From NCBI GenBank assembly GCA_902786855.1, contig CADAEH010000001.1:248001-312000 (forward strand): 64,000 nt of DNA, in the 5' to 3' direction. The stretch is from an uncultured Eubacteriales bacterium. GTDB taxonomy: Bacteria > Bacillota > Clostridia > Peptostreptococcales > Anaerovoracaceae. The notes below the pieces were generated by a model. It was not told the origin of the DNA. It saw only the letters and a program-made list of their open reading frames with translations, and made no database searches. Made by a program: the position numbers and the translations under genes. Shown piece after piece: positions 27,150 through 35,149 of the stretch. The stretch's first letter is position 1. Each line of letters begins with the position of its first letter.

Positions 27150-28091
27150 ATGAGATGTCCTAACTGTGGAAATGAGAATAAGGCGACCAACAAGTTCTGT
27201 ACAAAGTGCGGAACACCTCTTCCGAGGGAAGAAGAGATCCGGAGAGACTCTTTTTACGGCGGAATGTCCGACATGTCTTCTGCAGTACGATCATTTGACA
27301 GCTTTGAAGACGAGAAGACGGCAGTCCTTGATGACTTTGACAGCTTTGAGAACGAGAAAACAGTAGTATTGGATGACTTTGATACATTCGAGGATGAAAA
27401 GACCGTTGTCCTTGACGATTTTGACAGTTTCGAGGACGAAAAGACTGTCGTTCTTGACGATTTTGACAGTTTAGAGGATGAAAAGACCGTCGTTCTTGAC
27501 GATTTTGACAGTTTCGAGGACGAAAAGACCGTTGTCCTTGACGATTTTGACAGCTTTGAAGATGAAAAGACCGTTGTCCTTGACGATTTTGACAGTTTTG
27601 AAAACAAAATGGCAGTGACCGTTGATGACATTCCGGAGCCTGCCCGCGAAGAAACTGAAGTCAGGGATGACGCCTACGGCTTCGAGATCTTTGAAAACGA
27701 GGATACTTACAGACCGGACAAAGGATCCGCGGAGATAAAGGCGGCAGCAGAAGAAAAATCTGCCGCAAGCGAAGCCGCTGCCAATGTCGCTGTCAATGCT
27801 GATGCTGGTGCCAACGTCAATGCTAATGCCAATACCAATACCAATACCAATGCTAATGGTTATGATATCAGTGCTGTTGATGATGAGATCACGGTGATCC
27901 TTCAGGAGCCGGGAAGAACACCTCCGCCGGCACCTACATTCAATTACAGATCAGTGTATAAAGAACATTATAATAATGTCCAGGATACAGCTTATATCGA
28001 TCATCTGAGGAAGCTGAAAGGGCTGCTTGATGACGGCATCATAACAGAAGAAGAATTCGTACAGAAGAAGAAACAGATACTGGGGATTTAA
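27150..28091 (+). CDS. Zinc-ribbon/SHOCT protein with eight tandem 14-residue T-V-V-L-D repeats
   Basis: A 313-residue soluble protein. The frame opens at a TTG (27111), but the ATG at 27150 has an AAGGAG site 9 bp upstream. An N-terminal zinc ribbon ('CPNCGNENKATNKFCTKCGT') is followed by eight 14-residue repeats (about residues 49-160; consensus F-D-S-F-E-D-E-K-T-V-V-L-D-D), then an Asn/Ala/Thr low-complexity stretch, a ninth related site 'DDEITVILQE', and a C-terminal SHOCT helix pair ('LKGLLDDGIITEEEFVQKK'). The repeated acidic Thr site resembles the E-x-T-V-x-D motif after each kinase domain and looks like an array of phosphorylation sites. The PP2C gene begins 12 bp downstream. It is probably a scaffold or signal integrator. 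Confidence 0.88.
   Translation: MRCPNCGNENKATNKFCTKCGTPLPREEEIRRDSFYGGMSDMSSAVRSFDSFEDEKTAVLDDFDSFENEKTVVLDDFDTFEDEKTVVLDDFDSFEDEKTVVLDDFDSLEDEKTVVLDDFDSFEDEKTVVLDDFDSFEDEKTVVLDDFDSFENKMAVTVDDIPEPAREETEVRDDAYGFEIFENEDTYRPDKGSAEIKAAAEEKSAASEAAANVAVNADAGANVNANANTNTNTNANGYDISAVDDEITVILQEPGRTPPPAPTFNYRSVYKEHYNNVQDTAYIDHLRKLKGLLDDGIITEEEFVQKKKQILGI
27294..27629 (+). repeat. Eight tandem 42-bp coding repeats
   Basis: Eight in-frame 42-bp units encode the acidic Thr repeats of the zinc-ribbon/SHOCT protein. Units 4 to 7 differ by only a few bases from each other, and the first, second, third and eighth are more diverged. Near-identical tandem coding units can gain or lose copies by slippage, so copy number probably varies between strains. 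Confidence 0.93.
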
Positions 28092-28103
28092 TATCGGGAG
28101 CAG

Positions 28104-28889
28104 ATGAAAATGAAAATAACAGCAACCGGAGCTTCTCACAGAGGTAATATCAGGGGGCACAACGAAGACAACATATATGTGGACGGCGCTTATCGAAATG
28201 ATCTGTCCATGGATAATGTTTTGATAAGCAGCCGGCGCACCTCAGGACCGTATACCTATGCAGTATTTGACGGACTCGGAGGCGAAGCCTGCGGAGAACA
28301 GGCCTCTCTTATAGCCGCTCTCGGCCTGAAGGCAATAGAGGATAGAGGTCATATCAAAGATATCGATACTTACATTATCACTACACATAAGGCAATTCTC
28401 AACGAGTCAGTGAGAAGAGATGCGCGCAATATGGGTACCACAGTTGCTGTTGTATGTGTAGATGGCAATACAGCAGATGTTTTCAACGTCGGAGACAGTA
28501 AAGTCTACCTGTACCGGGCCGGGACGATCAGGCAGCTTTCAAAGGACCACAGTGTAGCTCAGTCGCTTATAGACAGCGGTCTGCTGAAAGAGGCTGATAA
28601 GAGCTCAAGCATTTACGCAAGTGAACTGACCCAGTATGTAGGAATGAATTCAGAGGAGGACATTGAACCGAGTGCATATCAGACAACGGTCAATATTGTG
28701 CCCGGCGACATTATCCTTCTGTGCAGTGACGGACTCACAGGGGAACTGAGCGATAAGGAGATCCTGGATCTGATCGACAGGAACAAAAGTGATACGACAG
28801 AGAGACTGGCGGTGAAGCTGGTAAAGAAAGCAGTAGAAAGGCAAGGCAGAGACAACGTATCCGTGATAGTGGTATCTGTGATGCAGTAA
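28104..28889 (+). CDS. PP2C-family Ser/Thr protein phosphatase
   Basis: A 261-residue soluble phosphatase with the metal-binding motifs of the PPM/PP2C family: 'RGHNEDN', 'VFDGLGGEACG', 'MGTTVAVV', 'NVGDSKVYLYR', 'LLCSDGLTG' and 'GRDNVSVIVV'. It removes phosphate from Ser/Thr and is the only protein phosphatase in the locus, so it is the likely reset enzyme for all seven kinases. It lies 12 bp after the repeat protein and 25 bp before kinase 5, an arrangement that supports a common pathway. Either ATG at 28104 or 28110 could start it. Confidence 0.95.
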   Translation: MKMKITATGASHRGNIRGHNEDNIYVDGAYRNDLSMDNVLISSRRTSGPYTYAVFDGLGGEACGEQASLIAALGLKAIEDRGHIKDIDTYIITTHKAILNESVRRDARNMGTTVAVVCVDGNTADVFNVGDSKVYLYRAGTIRQLSKDHSVAQSLIDSGLLKEADKSSSIYASELTQYVGMNSEEDIEPSAYQTTVNIVPGDIILLCSDGLTGELSDKEILDLIDRNKSDTTERLAVKLVKKAVERQGRDNVSVIVVSVMQ

Positions 28890-28914
28890 CTGTGAAATCA
28901 GACAGGGGACAATA

Positions 28915-30654
28915 ATGGAAGAGTACAGAAAATACGAGCCGATATTCGGGTCATGGTATCTGAGCAGATTGCTGGGAAAGGGCAGTTTCGGCAAGGTCTT
29001 CGAGATAACCAGAGAGGAGTTCGGAACGACATACCGATCCGCGCTCAAGATCATTTCCATTCCTCAGGACGATGACGATGTCAAAGCCAGGATGACTGAG
29101 GCCAATGATATACAAACAGTATCTGAGTATTACGAAGGGATCCTCAGGGAGATCATTACCGAAAATGAGATCATGGCCCAGCTCAAGGGCAACAGCAATA
29201 TCGTCAGCTATGAAGATCACCAGATCATCCCTCACGAAGACGGGATAGGCTATGACATCCTGATCCGGATGGAACTTCTGACACCGCTCATCGACCGCAT
29301 GGTCGAGAAAAGGCTTGATGAAAAAGAGGTCGTGAAACTCGGCGTAGACATTTGCAAGGCCCTTGAGGTATGCCATAAAAAGAACATAATCCACAGAGAC
29401 ATAAAGCCTCAGAACATATTCATCTCGGACACCGGAGACTTCAAACTCGGTGATTTCGGTATAGCCAGAACGATCGAAAAGACCACGGGCGGCATGTCGA
29501 AGAAGGGGACATACAAGTATATGGCTCCTGAGGTGTTCAGGGGAGAGCATTATGACTCGACCGTAGACATATACTCACTTGGTATCGTTCTCTACTCGCT
29601 TCTGAATGGCAACAGAGGACCGTTCCTCCCGCCGCCGCCGGCCAAGGTGACGCATAATGACGAGGAAGAAGCGAGGATGAGAAGGTTCCGCGGAGAGCCG
29701 ATCCCTGCACCGAGAGATGCAGGACCGATGCTTGCGTATATCATCCAGAAGGCATGCGCAAATGATCCGTGGGCGAGGTACCGTACTGCTGAACAGATGA
29801 GGAGAGACCTCGAGAGCTATCTGAACAATTACGGCAGCGGAACTGGATTCATACCCGCAGGCGGTGTTGAAGAAGGGACGGTCGTTGATGACAGCATCCG
29901 CAATACAACACAGCAGCCTCGGCCTTATATTCCGCAAGGACAGGGCCCGAGTCAGCAGGATGGTAAAAAGAAAATCATTATAATAAGCCTGATCGCGGCC
30001 GTACTGCTTGGAGCGATCATCGGCACGGCAGTACTCCTGAAAAACCGCAGCGCTGAAGATCAGGGCCAGACTGCAGGAGCTGACGGACAGGTGCAGACAG
30101 AAGAAGGTGATGATCAGGAAGAACTCCCGGGATATCTCCGGGATGCGTCGAAACTGGAATACAACGGTCACTATTATCAGGTGTTTACCGACGGGATATC
30201 CTGGTCAGAGGCTAAGGCAGCCTGCGAGAAGATGAACGGGCACCTTGCTACAGTAACAAGTCAGGAAGAACATGATTTTATCCAGAATCTGATCGAAAGA
30301 ACGCGAGCGAAAACAGACGATAAAAAGTACAATTTCTGGCTTGGCGGATATGAACAGGACGGTAAATGGAAATGGGTCACCGGGGAAAACTTCCCTGACA
30401 GGGATGCTCCGCCGGAAGCAGGATTCCAGAACTGGTATAAAAACGAACCTAACGACAAAACCACCGAGACGCCTGACGGAGTGAAGGAAAACCAGAACTA
30501 TCTGCAGATGTGCTGCGGCTCAACAGACAGCGAAAAATACATGAAATGGTGGGACATGTCAGATTCAGGATATTCAAACAAAAAGACATGGGATGCCCCT
30601 TACTACAAAAAACCTGAATTTACCGGATATGTCTGTGAATGGGATACAAAATAA
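28915..30654 (+). CDS. Transmembrane Ser/Thr kinase with C-type lectin ectodomain (kinase 5)
   Basis: A 579-residue kinase. The kinase domain is nearly the same as in kinases 1 and 4 ('GKGSFGKVFEITREE', Lys45, 'HRDIKPQN', 'LGDFGIARTIEK', 'GGMSKKGTYKYMAPE'), followed by 'EEGTVVDDSIRN' (Thr322). A transmembrane helix lies at about 358-378. The Ig-like module of kinases 1 and 4 is missing, and a short acidic Gln-rich stalk leads straight to the C-type lectin domain (about 415-578; 'YNGHYYQVF', 'NGHLATVTSQEEHDF', 'FWLGGYEQDGKWKW', 'NEPND', 'YVCEWD'). The site 'QMCCGSTDSEKYM' matches kinase 4. Confidence 0.93.
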   Translation: MEEYRKYEPIFGSWYLSRLLGKGSFGKVFEITREEFGTTYRSALKIISIPQDDDDVKARMTEANDIQTVSEYYEGILREIITENEIMAQLKGNSNIVSYEDHQIIPHEDGIGYDILIRMELLTPLIDRMVEKRLDEKEVVKLGVDICKALEVCHKKNIIHRDIKPQNIFISDTGDFKLGDFGIARTIEKTTGGMSKKGTYKYMAPEVFRGEHYDSTVDIYSLGIVLYSLLNGNRGPFLPPPPAKVTHNDEEEARMRRFRGEPIPAPRDAGPMLAYIIQKACANDPWARYRTAEQMRRDLESYLNNYGSGTGFIPAGGVEEGTVVDDSIRNTTQQPRPYIPQGQGPSQQDGKKKIIIISLIAAVLLGAIIGTAVLLKNRSAEDQGQTAGADGQVQTEEGDDQEELPGYLRDASKLEYNGHYYQVFTDGISWSEAKAACEKMNGHLATVTSQEEHDFIQNLIERTRAKTDDKKYNFWLGGYEQDGKWKWVTGENFPDRDAPPEAGFQNWYKNEPNDKTTETPDGVKENQNYLQMCCGSTDSEKYMKWWDMSDSGYSNKKTWDAPYYKKPEFTGYVCEWDTK

Positions 30655-30674
30655 ATAACGGGAGGAATAGTAAT

Positions 30675-32588
30675 ATGTTTTGTCCAAAGTGCGGTACTCA
30701 ACTCGAAGAAGGCGATCTGTTTTGCCCTAACTGCGGTACACGGATCTCTGCCCCTGCGGAACTAAACAATAGCATTGTAAATAGAAATAATGCAATAGAA
30801 GCAAGGGCTTATGAAGTTACGGAGAAGCCGTTTCCGTTCAGGAACAGACCGGGCATCGTAAAGCCTAAGCGGCGCATCGACACAAAATGGATCATCGGGA
30901 TCGCGCTGATCGTCCTGGTCGCAGCCGGAGCTGTTGCAGCTTTTACTCTGCTGGGCGGCAAGGGCTCAGGTAAAAATACTGTCGTCATGTTGTCAGACGG
31001 CCAATATATAGTCACTAACAACCCGGCAAAAGAAAAAAAGAATATTGAGATGGCGTCCGCTCATAATGATTATACATATGACAATCTAGTAAGATTCAGC
31101 CCGGACGGTAAGTATGTTTATTACTTTACTAAGCTGGAAGACTACCGTGGTTCATTATGCAAGGCAGAAATCGGAAAGTTGAAAAAAGACTCTTCGAAAA
31201 ATGATAAGTATATTGAAACGATAGCATCGAATGCTATGCCGGGCCTGCACATGATGCGCAATGGTACTCTGGTGTATATGGCAGGCGAGAATAATCTGTA
31301 CTATTACGATGGAAAAGAATCGATACAGATCGCTAAAAACATCGATGACTACTGGACGGACAAAGACTACAGAATAGTCTATTCTGTTTCACAGACCGAT
31401 GAATATGATGACTATCAATCATATGCGCTGTATGGAGTAGACCTCAACGATATCGACAACAAATTCAAGATGGCGTCAGATGTATCGTTCACCAATTATG
31501 TCGAAGATTTTGACAGAATAGTCTTTGGGAAGTACGATGCTTACGATAATTCATCGCTGTATATGACAGCATTCGGAAAGGAGCCTGAGAAATTAAGTAA
31601 CAATGGTTATATCGTTCTGAATAAAGGGGATGATTTCTACTATATGGACGGGACAGGCAGAAAGCTGAATCTGTATGACTATGTAAATGATGATGCAGCA
31701 AGCGATGACTATTACTATGACGACATAAGGTATGAACTCAGAAGTGATGAGAATGCAGTACCTGTCTACAACCTGTATAGTTATAAAAAAGGGGCAAAGC
31801 AACTGGTCGCTGAGAATGTGCTTAACGCATATGGCGAAAACGGATTAATAGTGTATAACACAGTTGATATGATAAATGATAAGGTGTCGATCTATGATGT
31901 AGGAGACACATATGACGTGAATAGAATCTTTGATATCAACTATGAGGTCGCAAATTACATACTTGCCGATGAACCGGACAGGAAGCTGAAAATGTCATCG
32001 AGGACAGCAGATGTTCTGGGATTATACAATGAGGATACATGGGCTTCTTTCTATGTGGTAGGTCCGAGAATATATGTTACCTCAGGTTCCGGCATCTTTG
32101 AAACAGCTGTCAACGACGGAGAGATCGCCGGTGATAAGGTCATAACTGATGAAGGAAATGTTATGGGAACCGATGACAACAGCCTGTACTATAATGCTAA
32201 CGGGTATGATGGCAGCGAGGCTTATTTCTGCGATATCTATAAAGTTACTGATGGAGAAAAAGTCCGTCTTGCTCAGGATGTGGCAAGCTCCGATCTTCAG
32301 CTGTATGAAGACGGAAACCTTTTCGCGTATACTGACTACAGATATTACGGTGATCAGGGAAGCGGAGAACTGGCCATATTTAATCCGGCAGGCGAGAAAA
32401 AGAAAGTAGGAGATGACGTTACGCAGTATGTCCGTGTAGATAAGAACAAGGTCCTGTTCATTTCCGATGATAAACTGTATCTGTTCGACGGAAAAGAAAA
32501 AGAGTCACTTCAGAATGACGTTGAGCAGATCTGGTGCAAGAACTACCTGAAGCCAACAGATACATTGATCTATGGCATTGGAGACTGA
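30675..32588 (+). CDS. Zinc-ribbon, single-pass membrane protein with beta-propeller-like ectodomain
   Basis: A 637-residue protein. The open frame reaches back into the kinase gene, but the ATG at 30675 has GGGAGG 9 bp upstream and begins exactly at the ribbon. An N-terminal zinc ribbon ('MFCPKCGTQLEEGDLFCPN') is followed by a basic linker, a transmembrane helix at about 76-96, and a large Asp/Tyr-rich outer domain. That domain has recurring 'YYxDG', 'YVYYFTK' and 'LYYYDGKES' elements, as in the propeller-like DUF5050 type of repeats. No catalytic motif is seen. Probably a cell-surface sensor or binding protein linked to the locus through its cytosolic ribbon. Confidence 0.85.
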   Translation: MFCPKCGTQLEEGDLFCPNCGTRISAPAELNNSIVNRNNAIEARAYEVTEKPFPFRNRPGIVKPKRRIDTKWIIGIALIVLVAAGAVAAFTLLGGKGSGKNTVVMLSDGQYIVTNNPAKEKKNIEMASAHNDYTYDNLVRFSPDGKYVYYFTKLEDYRGSLCKAEIGKLKKDSSKNDKYIETIASNAMPGLHMMRNGTLVYMAGENNLYYYDGKESIQIAKNIDDYWTDKDYRIVYSVSQTDEYDDYQSYALYGVDLNDIDNKFKMASDVSFTNYVEDFDRIVFGKYDAYDNSSLYMTAFGKEPEKLSNNGYIVLNKGDDFYYMDGTGRKLNLYDYVNDDAASDDYYYDDIRYELRSDENAVPVYNLYSYKKGAKQLVAENVLNAYGENGLIVYNTVDMINDKVSIYDVGDTYDVNRIFDINYEVANYILADEPDRKLKMSSRTADVLGLYNEDTWASFYVVGPRIYVTSGSGIFETAVNDGEIAGDKVITDEGNVMGTDDNSLYYNANGYDGSEAYFCDIYKVTDGEKVRLAQDVASSDLQLYEDGNLFAYTDYRYYGDQGSGELAIFNPAGEKKKVGDDVTQYVRVDKNKVLFISDDKLYLFDGKEKESLQNDVEQIWCKNYLKPTDTLIYGIGD

Positions 32589-32629
32589 CCTCTGTAAAAA
32601 CTGGATCTAATTGAATGGAGAGTGACAAT

Positions 32630-33082
32630 ATGGCTATTTATGATGATTTAAAGGGTAAAATATCACTGACAGGCCAGTCAGCTGTCAGCAAGGTAAAGGA
32701 TCTCTCTGAGACTGTCCGCCTGACTGGCACGATCAGTGAGGTCGAAAGTGAGATCAACGAGCTTTACAAAAAGATCGGATATGAGACCTATGTGGCATAT
32801 TTAAATGATTCTGTTCCGGAAACAGAGGAACTGATATCTCAGGTGAGTGCGCTGCATCAGAGGATCGAGGACATGAAAGCACAGATGCAGGCCATCCAGA
32901 CGGCTAACACATGTCCGAACTGCGGCAGCAAAACTAAGATGGGAATGTTATTCTGCAGCAACTGCGGTTTTAAACTGCCGGAACCGGTTGCAGAGGAACA
33001 TCCGGGTTTCTGCAAAAACTGCGGAGCGCCGATCGTGAAGGGAGCACAGTTCTGCACATCATGCGGGACCCCGCTTAAATAG
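32630..33082 (+). CDS. Soluble coiled-coil protein with two zinc ribbons
   Basis: A 150-residue protein. The ATG at 32615 is in frame, but 32630 has GGAG at the right distance. Residues 1-90 are mostly helical and charged, with a coiled-coil feel ('VESEINELYKKIGYE', 'QRIEDMKAQMQAIQ'). Two CxxC zinc-ribbon units follow ('CPNCGSKTKMGMLFCSNC' and 'FCKNCGAPIVKGAQFCTSC'). There is no membrane helix, so it is a cytosolic zinc-ribbon protein. Probably an adaptor; function unknown. Confidence 0.85.
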   Translation: MAIYDDLKGKISLTGQSAVSKVKDLSETVRLTGTISEVESEINELYKKIGYETYVAYLNDSVPETEELISQVSALHQRIEDMKAQMQAIQTANTCPNCGSKTKMGMLFCSNCGFKLPEPVAEEHPGFCKNCGAPIVKGAQFCTSCGTPLK

Positions 33083-33192
33083 CTTTCTGATCAATGTAAC
33101 GATATAATTGTTTTATGCCTCTCTGCTGAGGGGCATTTCGTGGTAGAGGAAAAGCCGGGATCCGGCAGTAAAAACTTTTAAAAGGGCAAGTT
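33083..33192 (+). promoter_or_regulatory. 110-bp leader with two hairpins and a possible -10 box
   Basis: TATAAT at 33103-33108 could be a -10 box, but the -35 region is poor. Two hairpins follow: GCCTCTC/GAGGGGC (about 33117-33134) and GCCGG/CCGGC (33154-33166). Neither has a proper T-run, so they are not clear terminators. They may stabilise or punctuate the transcript ahead of kinase 6. Confidence 0.3.
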
Positions 33193-35106
33193 ATGGAAGA
33201 GTACAGAAAATATGAGCCGATATTCGGTTCGTGGTATCTGAACAGATTAATAGGTAAAGGCAGCTTCGGCAAGGTATTCGAGATCATAAGGGAGGAGTAC
33301 GGGACGACTTACAGATCCGCGCTCAAGATCATTACCATTCCGCAGGACGATGACGATGTCAAGACCAGGATGACTGAAGGGTCGGATATAAAGACGGTAT
33401 CCGAGTACTATGAGGGGATCCTCAGAGAGATCATCAATGAGAATGAGATCATGGCTCAGCTCAAGGGCAACAGCAATATCGTCAGCTATGAAGACCATCA
33501 GATCATTCCTCACGGGGACGGGATCGGGTATGATATCCTGATCAGAATGGAGCTTCTGACACCTCTCATCGACCGCATGATCGAGAAAAGACTTGATGAA
33601 AAAGATGTTGTAAAACTCGGCATAGACATCTGCAAAGCACTTGAGATATGCCATAAGAAGAACATCATCCACAGAGACATCAAGCCGCAGAACATTTTTA
33701 TCTCGGACAACGGCGATTATAAGCTCGGAGATTTTGGCATAGCCAGAACTATGGAAAAGACCACAGGGGGCATGTCCAAGAAGGGCACATACAAATATAT
33801 GGCGCCTGAGGTGTTCAGGGGAGAAGATTATGACTCTACCGTAGACATCTACTCTCTGGGCATAGTCCTGTATTCCCTGCTCAACGGCAACAGGGGACCG
33901 TTTCTCCCGCCTCCGCCTGCAAAGGTGACACATAATGATGAGGACGAGGCGAGACTGAGAAGGTTCAGGGGAGAGCCACTGCCTCCGCCGAGAGACGCAG
34001 GACCGATGCTTGCATATGTAATCCAGAAGGCCTGCGCAAATGATCCATTGGAGAGGTATCGCACTGCCGGGCAGATGAGGAGAGACCTCGAGAGCTACCT
34101 GAACAATTATGGGCTTCAGGCAGACACGGCATCAGCAGATCTGTCTGAAGAGGATACAGTCCTGGATGAGAGCATACGAGGATATACCGGGAGCTATGCC
34201 GGCAGATACACGGGAAGATATAATACTGCAGGTTCCCGCACCGGCAGCGTTTCCTATCGGAATAATACCGGATCCGGATCAGCTGACTATTCGCTGACCC
34301 GCCGCCATGAACAGGAGATACGGGAGAGGCAGGAGCGTGAGCGTAAGATGAAACTTGCCGGGATAATAGGCGGTGCCGCACTGGCTGTGGTCATATTGCT
34401 TGGCGTGATCATATTCAAGGTAGTGATCCCGCAACATCAGTATAATACTGCACTTGAGGGCTCTGAGAACGGAAACTATTCGGAAGCATCCAGTGAAGAC
34501 CCGGCGTCCAGGAAAAAGAATAAGCAGTGTATCGCTTTATACCAGAAGGTACTCGACGGCAGCTATGTGCCGGACGGCATTGAGGATGCTGATTTTGGAA
34601 GTAAGATCAAGGATCCCGGGCGAGCATCATTCGCATTTTGCCGGATCGTCGAGGGCGGTATCCCTGTACTTGCTGTCCAGATCGACAGTACCGTTTATTT
34701 CATCGGAATCGATGAAAACGGAGACGGGAGTCTCGGCTCACCGAGGTTTATAAGAGGCAGAGATCCTGCACCTTATAATGCCTCAGCATTCACCAAAAGA
34801 AAATACTACGAAAATATGGGATATATCACGTTTGAGGTCCAGTATAATGACGGCTCGTATCAGGAATGGATCCCGCTTTATCCGGGACAGGGCGACAATC
34901 TCTACAGAAGATACTATAAAAAAATGGATGAAGAGCATAAAGAGCATACCGTTTTCTATATTACGGACCGTGATGGGAAGAATACTCGCTACCCGGAAAA
35001 GGATCCATTCTATGATGAGCTGCATTTACGCACAGACAAAAACGCTAGCAGAGATATATTATTCACACAAAACACAGAAGAGGCTCGCGACAATATTTCA
35101 TGGTAG
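33193..35106 (+). CDS. Transmembrane Ser/Thr kinase with unrecognised ectodomain (kinase 6)
   Basis: A 637-residue kinase with the shared cytosolic domain ('GKGSFGKVFEIIREE', Lys45, 'HRDIKPQN', 'LGDFGIARTMEK', 'GGMSKKGTYKYMAPE') and 'EEDTVLDESIRGY' (Thr322). The juxtamembrane part contains R-Y-T-G and related short repeats and a charged 'RRHEQEIRERQERERK' helix. The transmembrane helix is at about 393-415. The outer 220 residues begin with 'YNTALEGSENGNYSEAS' and then have an aromatic-rich beta pattern ('GGIPVLAVQIDSTVYFIG', 'GYITFEVQYNDGSYQEWIPL'); I do not recognise the fold. This kinase supports the idea of one signalling core with swapped sensors. Confidence 0.9.
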   Translation: MEEYRKYEPIFGSWYLNRLIGKGSFGKVFEIIREEYGTTYRSALKIITIPQDDDDVKTRMTEGSDIKTVSEYYEGILREIINENEIMAQLKGNSNIVSYEDHQIIPHGDGIGYDILIRMELLTPLIDRMIEKRLDEKDVVKLGIDICKALEICHKKNIIHRDIKPQNIFISDNGDYKLGDFGIARTMEKTTGGMSKKGTYKYMAPEVFRGEDYDSTVDIYSLGIVLYSLLNGNRGPFLPPPPAKVTHNDEDEARLRRFRGEPLPPPRDAGPMLAYVIQKACANDPLERYRTAGQMRRDLESYLNNYGLQADTASADLSEEDTVLDESIRGYTGSYAGRYTGRYNTAGSRTGSVSYRNNTGSGSADYSLTRRHEQEIRERQERERKMKLAGIIGGAALAVVILLGVIIFKVVIPQHQYNTALEGSENGNYSEASSEDPASRKKNKQCIALYQKVLDGSYVPDGIEDADFGSKIKDPGRASFAFCRIVEGGIPVLAVQIDSTVYFIGIDENGDGSLGSPRFIRGRDPAPYNASAFTKRKYYENMGYITFEVQYNDGSYQEWIPLYPGQGDNLYRRYYKKMDEEHKEHTVFYITDRDGKNTRYPEKDPFYDELHLRTDKNASRDILFTQNTEEARDNISW

Positions 35107-35149
35107 TGAATGTATCCCGGCTTGAATAAAGCCGTATGAAAGGATAAAG

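Noticed and set aside
27294-27629. CRISPR array
   Set aside because: The 42-bp units are contiguous, in frame and without spacers, so they are coding repeats.
27254-27631. 125-residue antisense frame with regular Ser/Lys-rich repeats
   Set aside because: It is the mirror of the eight tandem repeats in the zinc-ribbon/SHOCT gene on the other strand and has no ribosome site.
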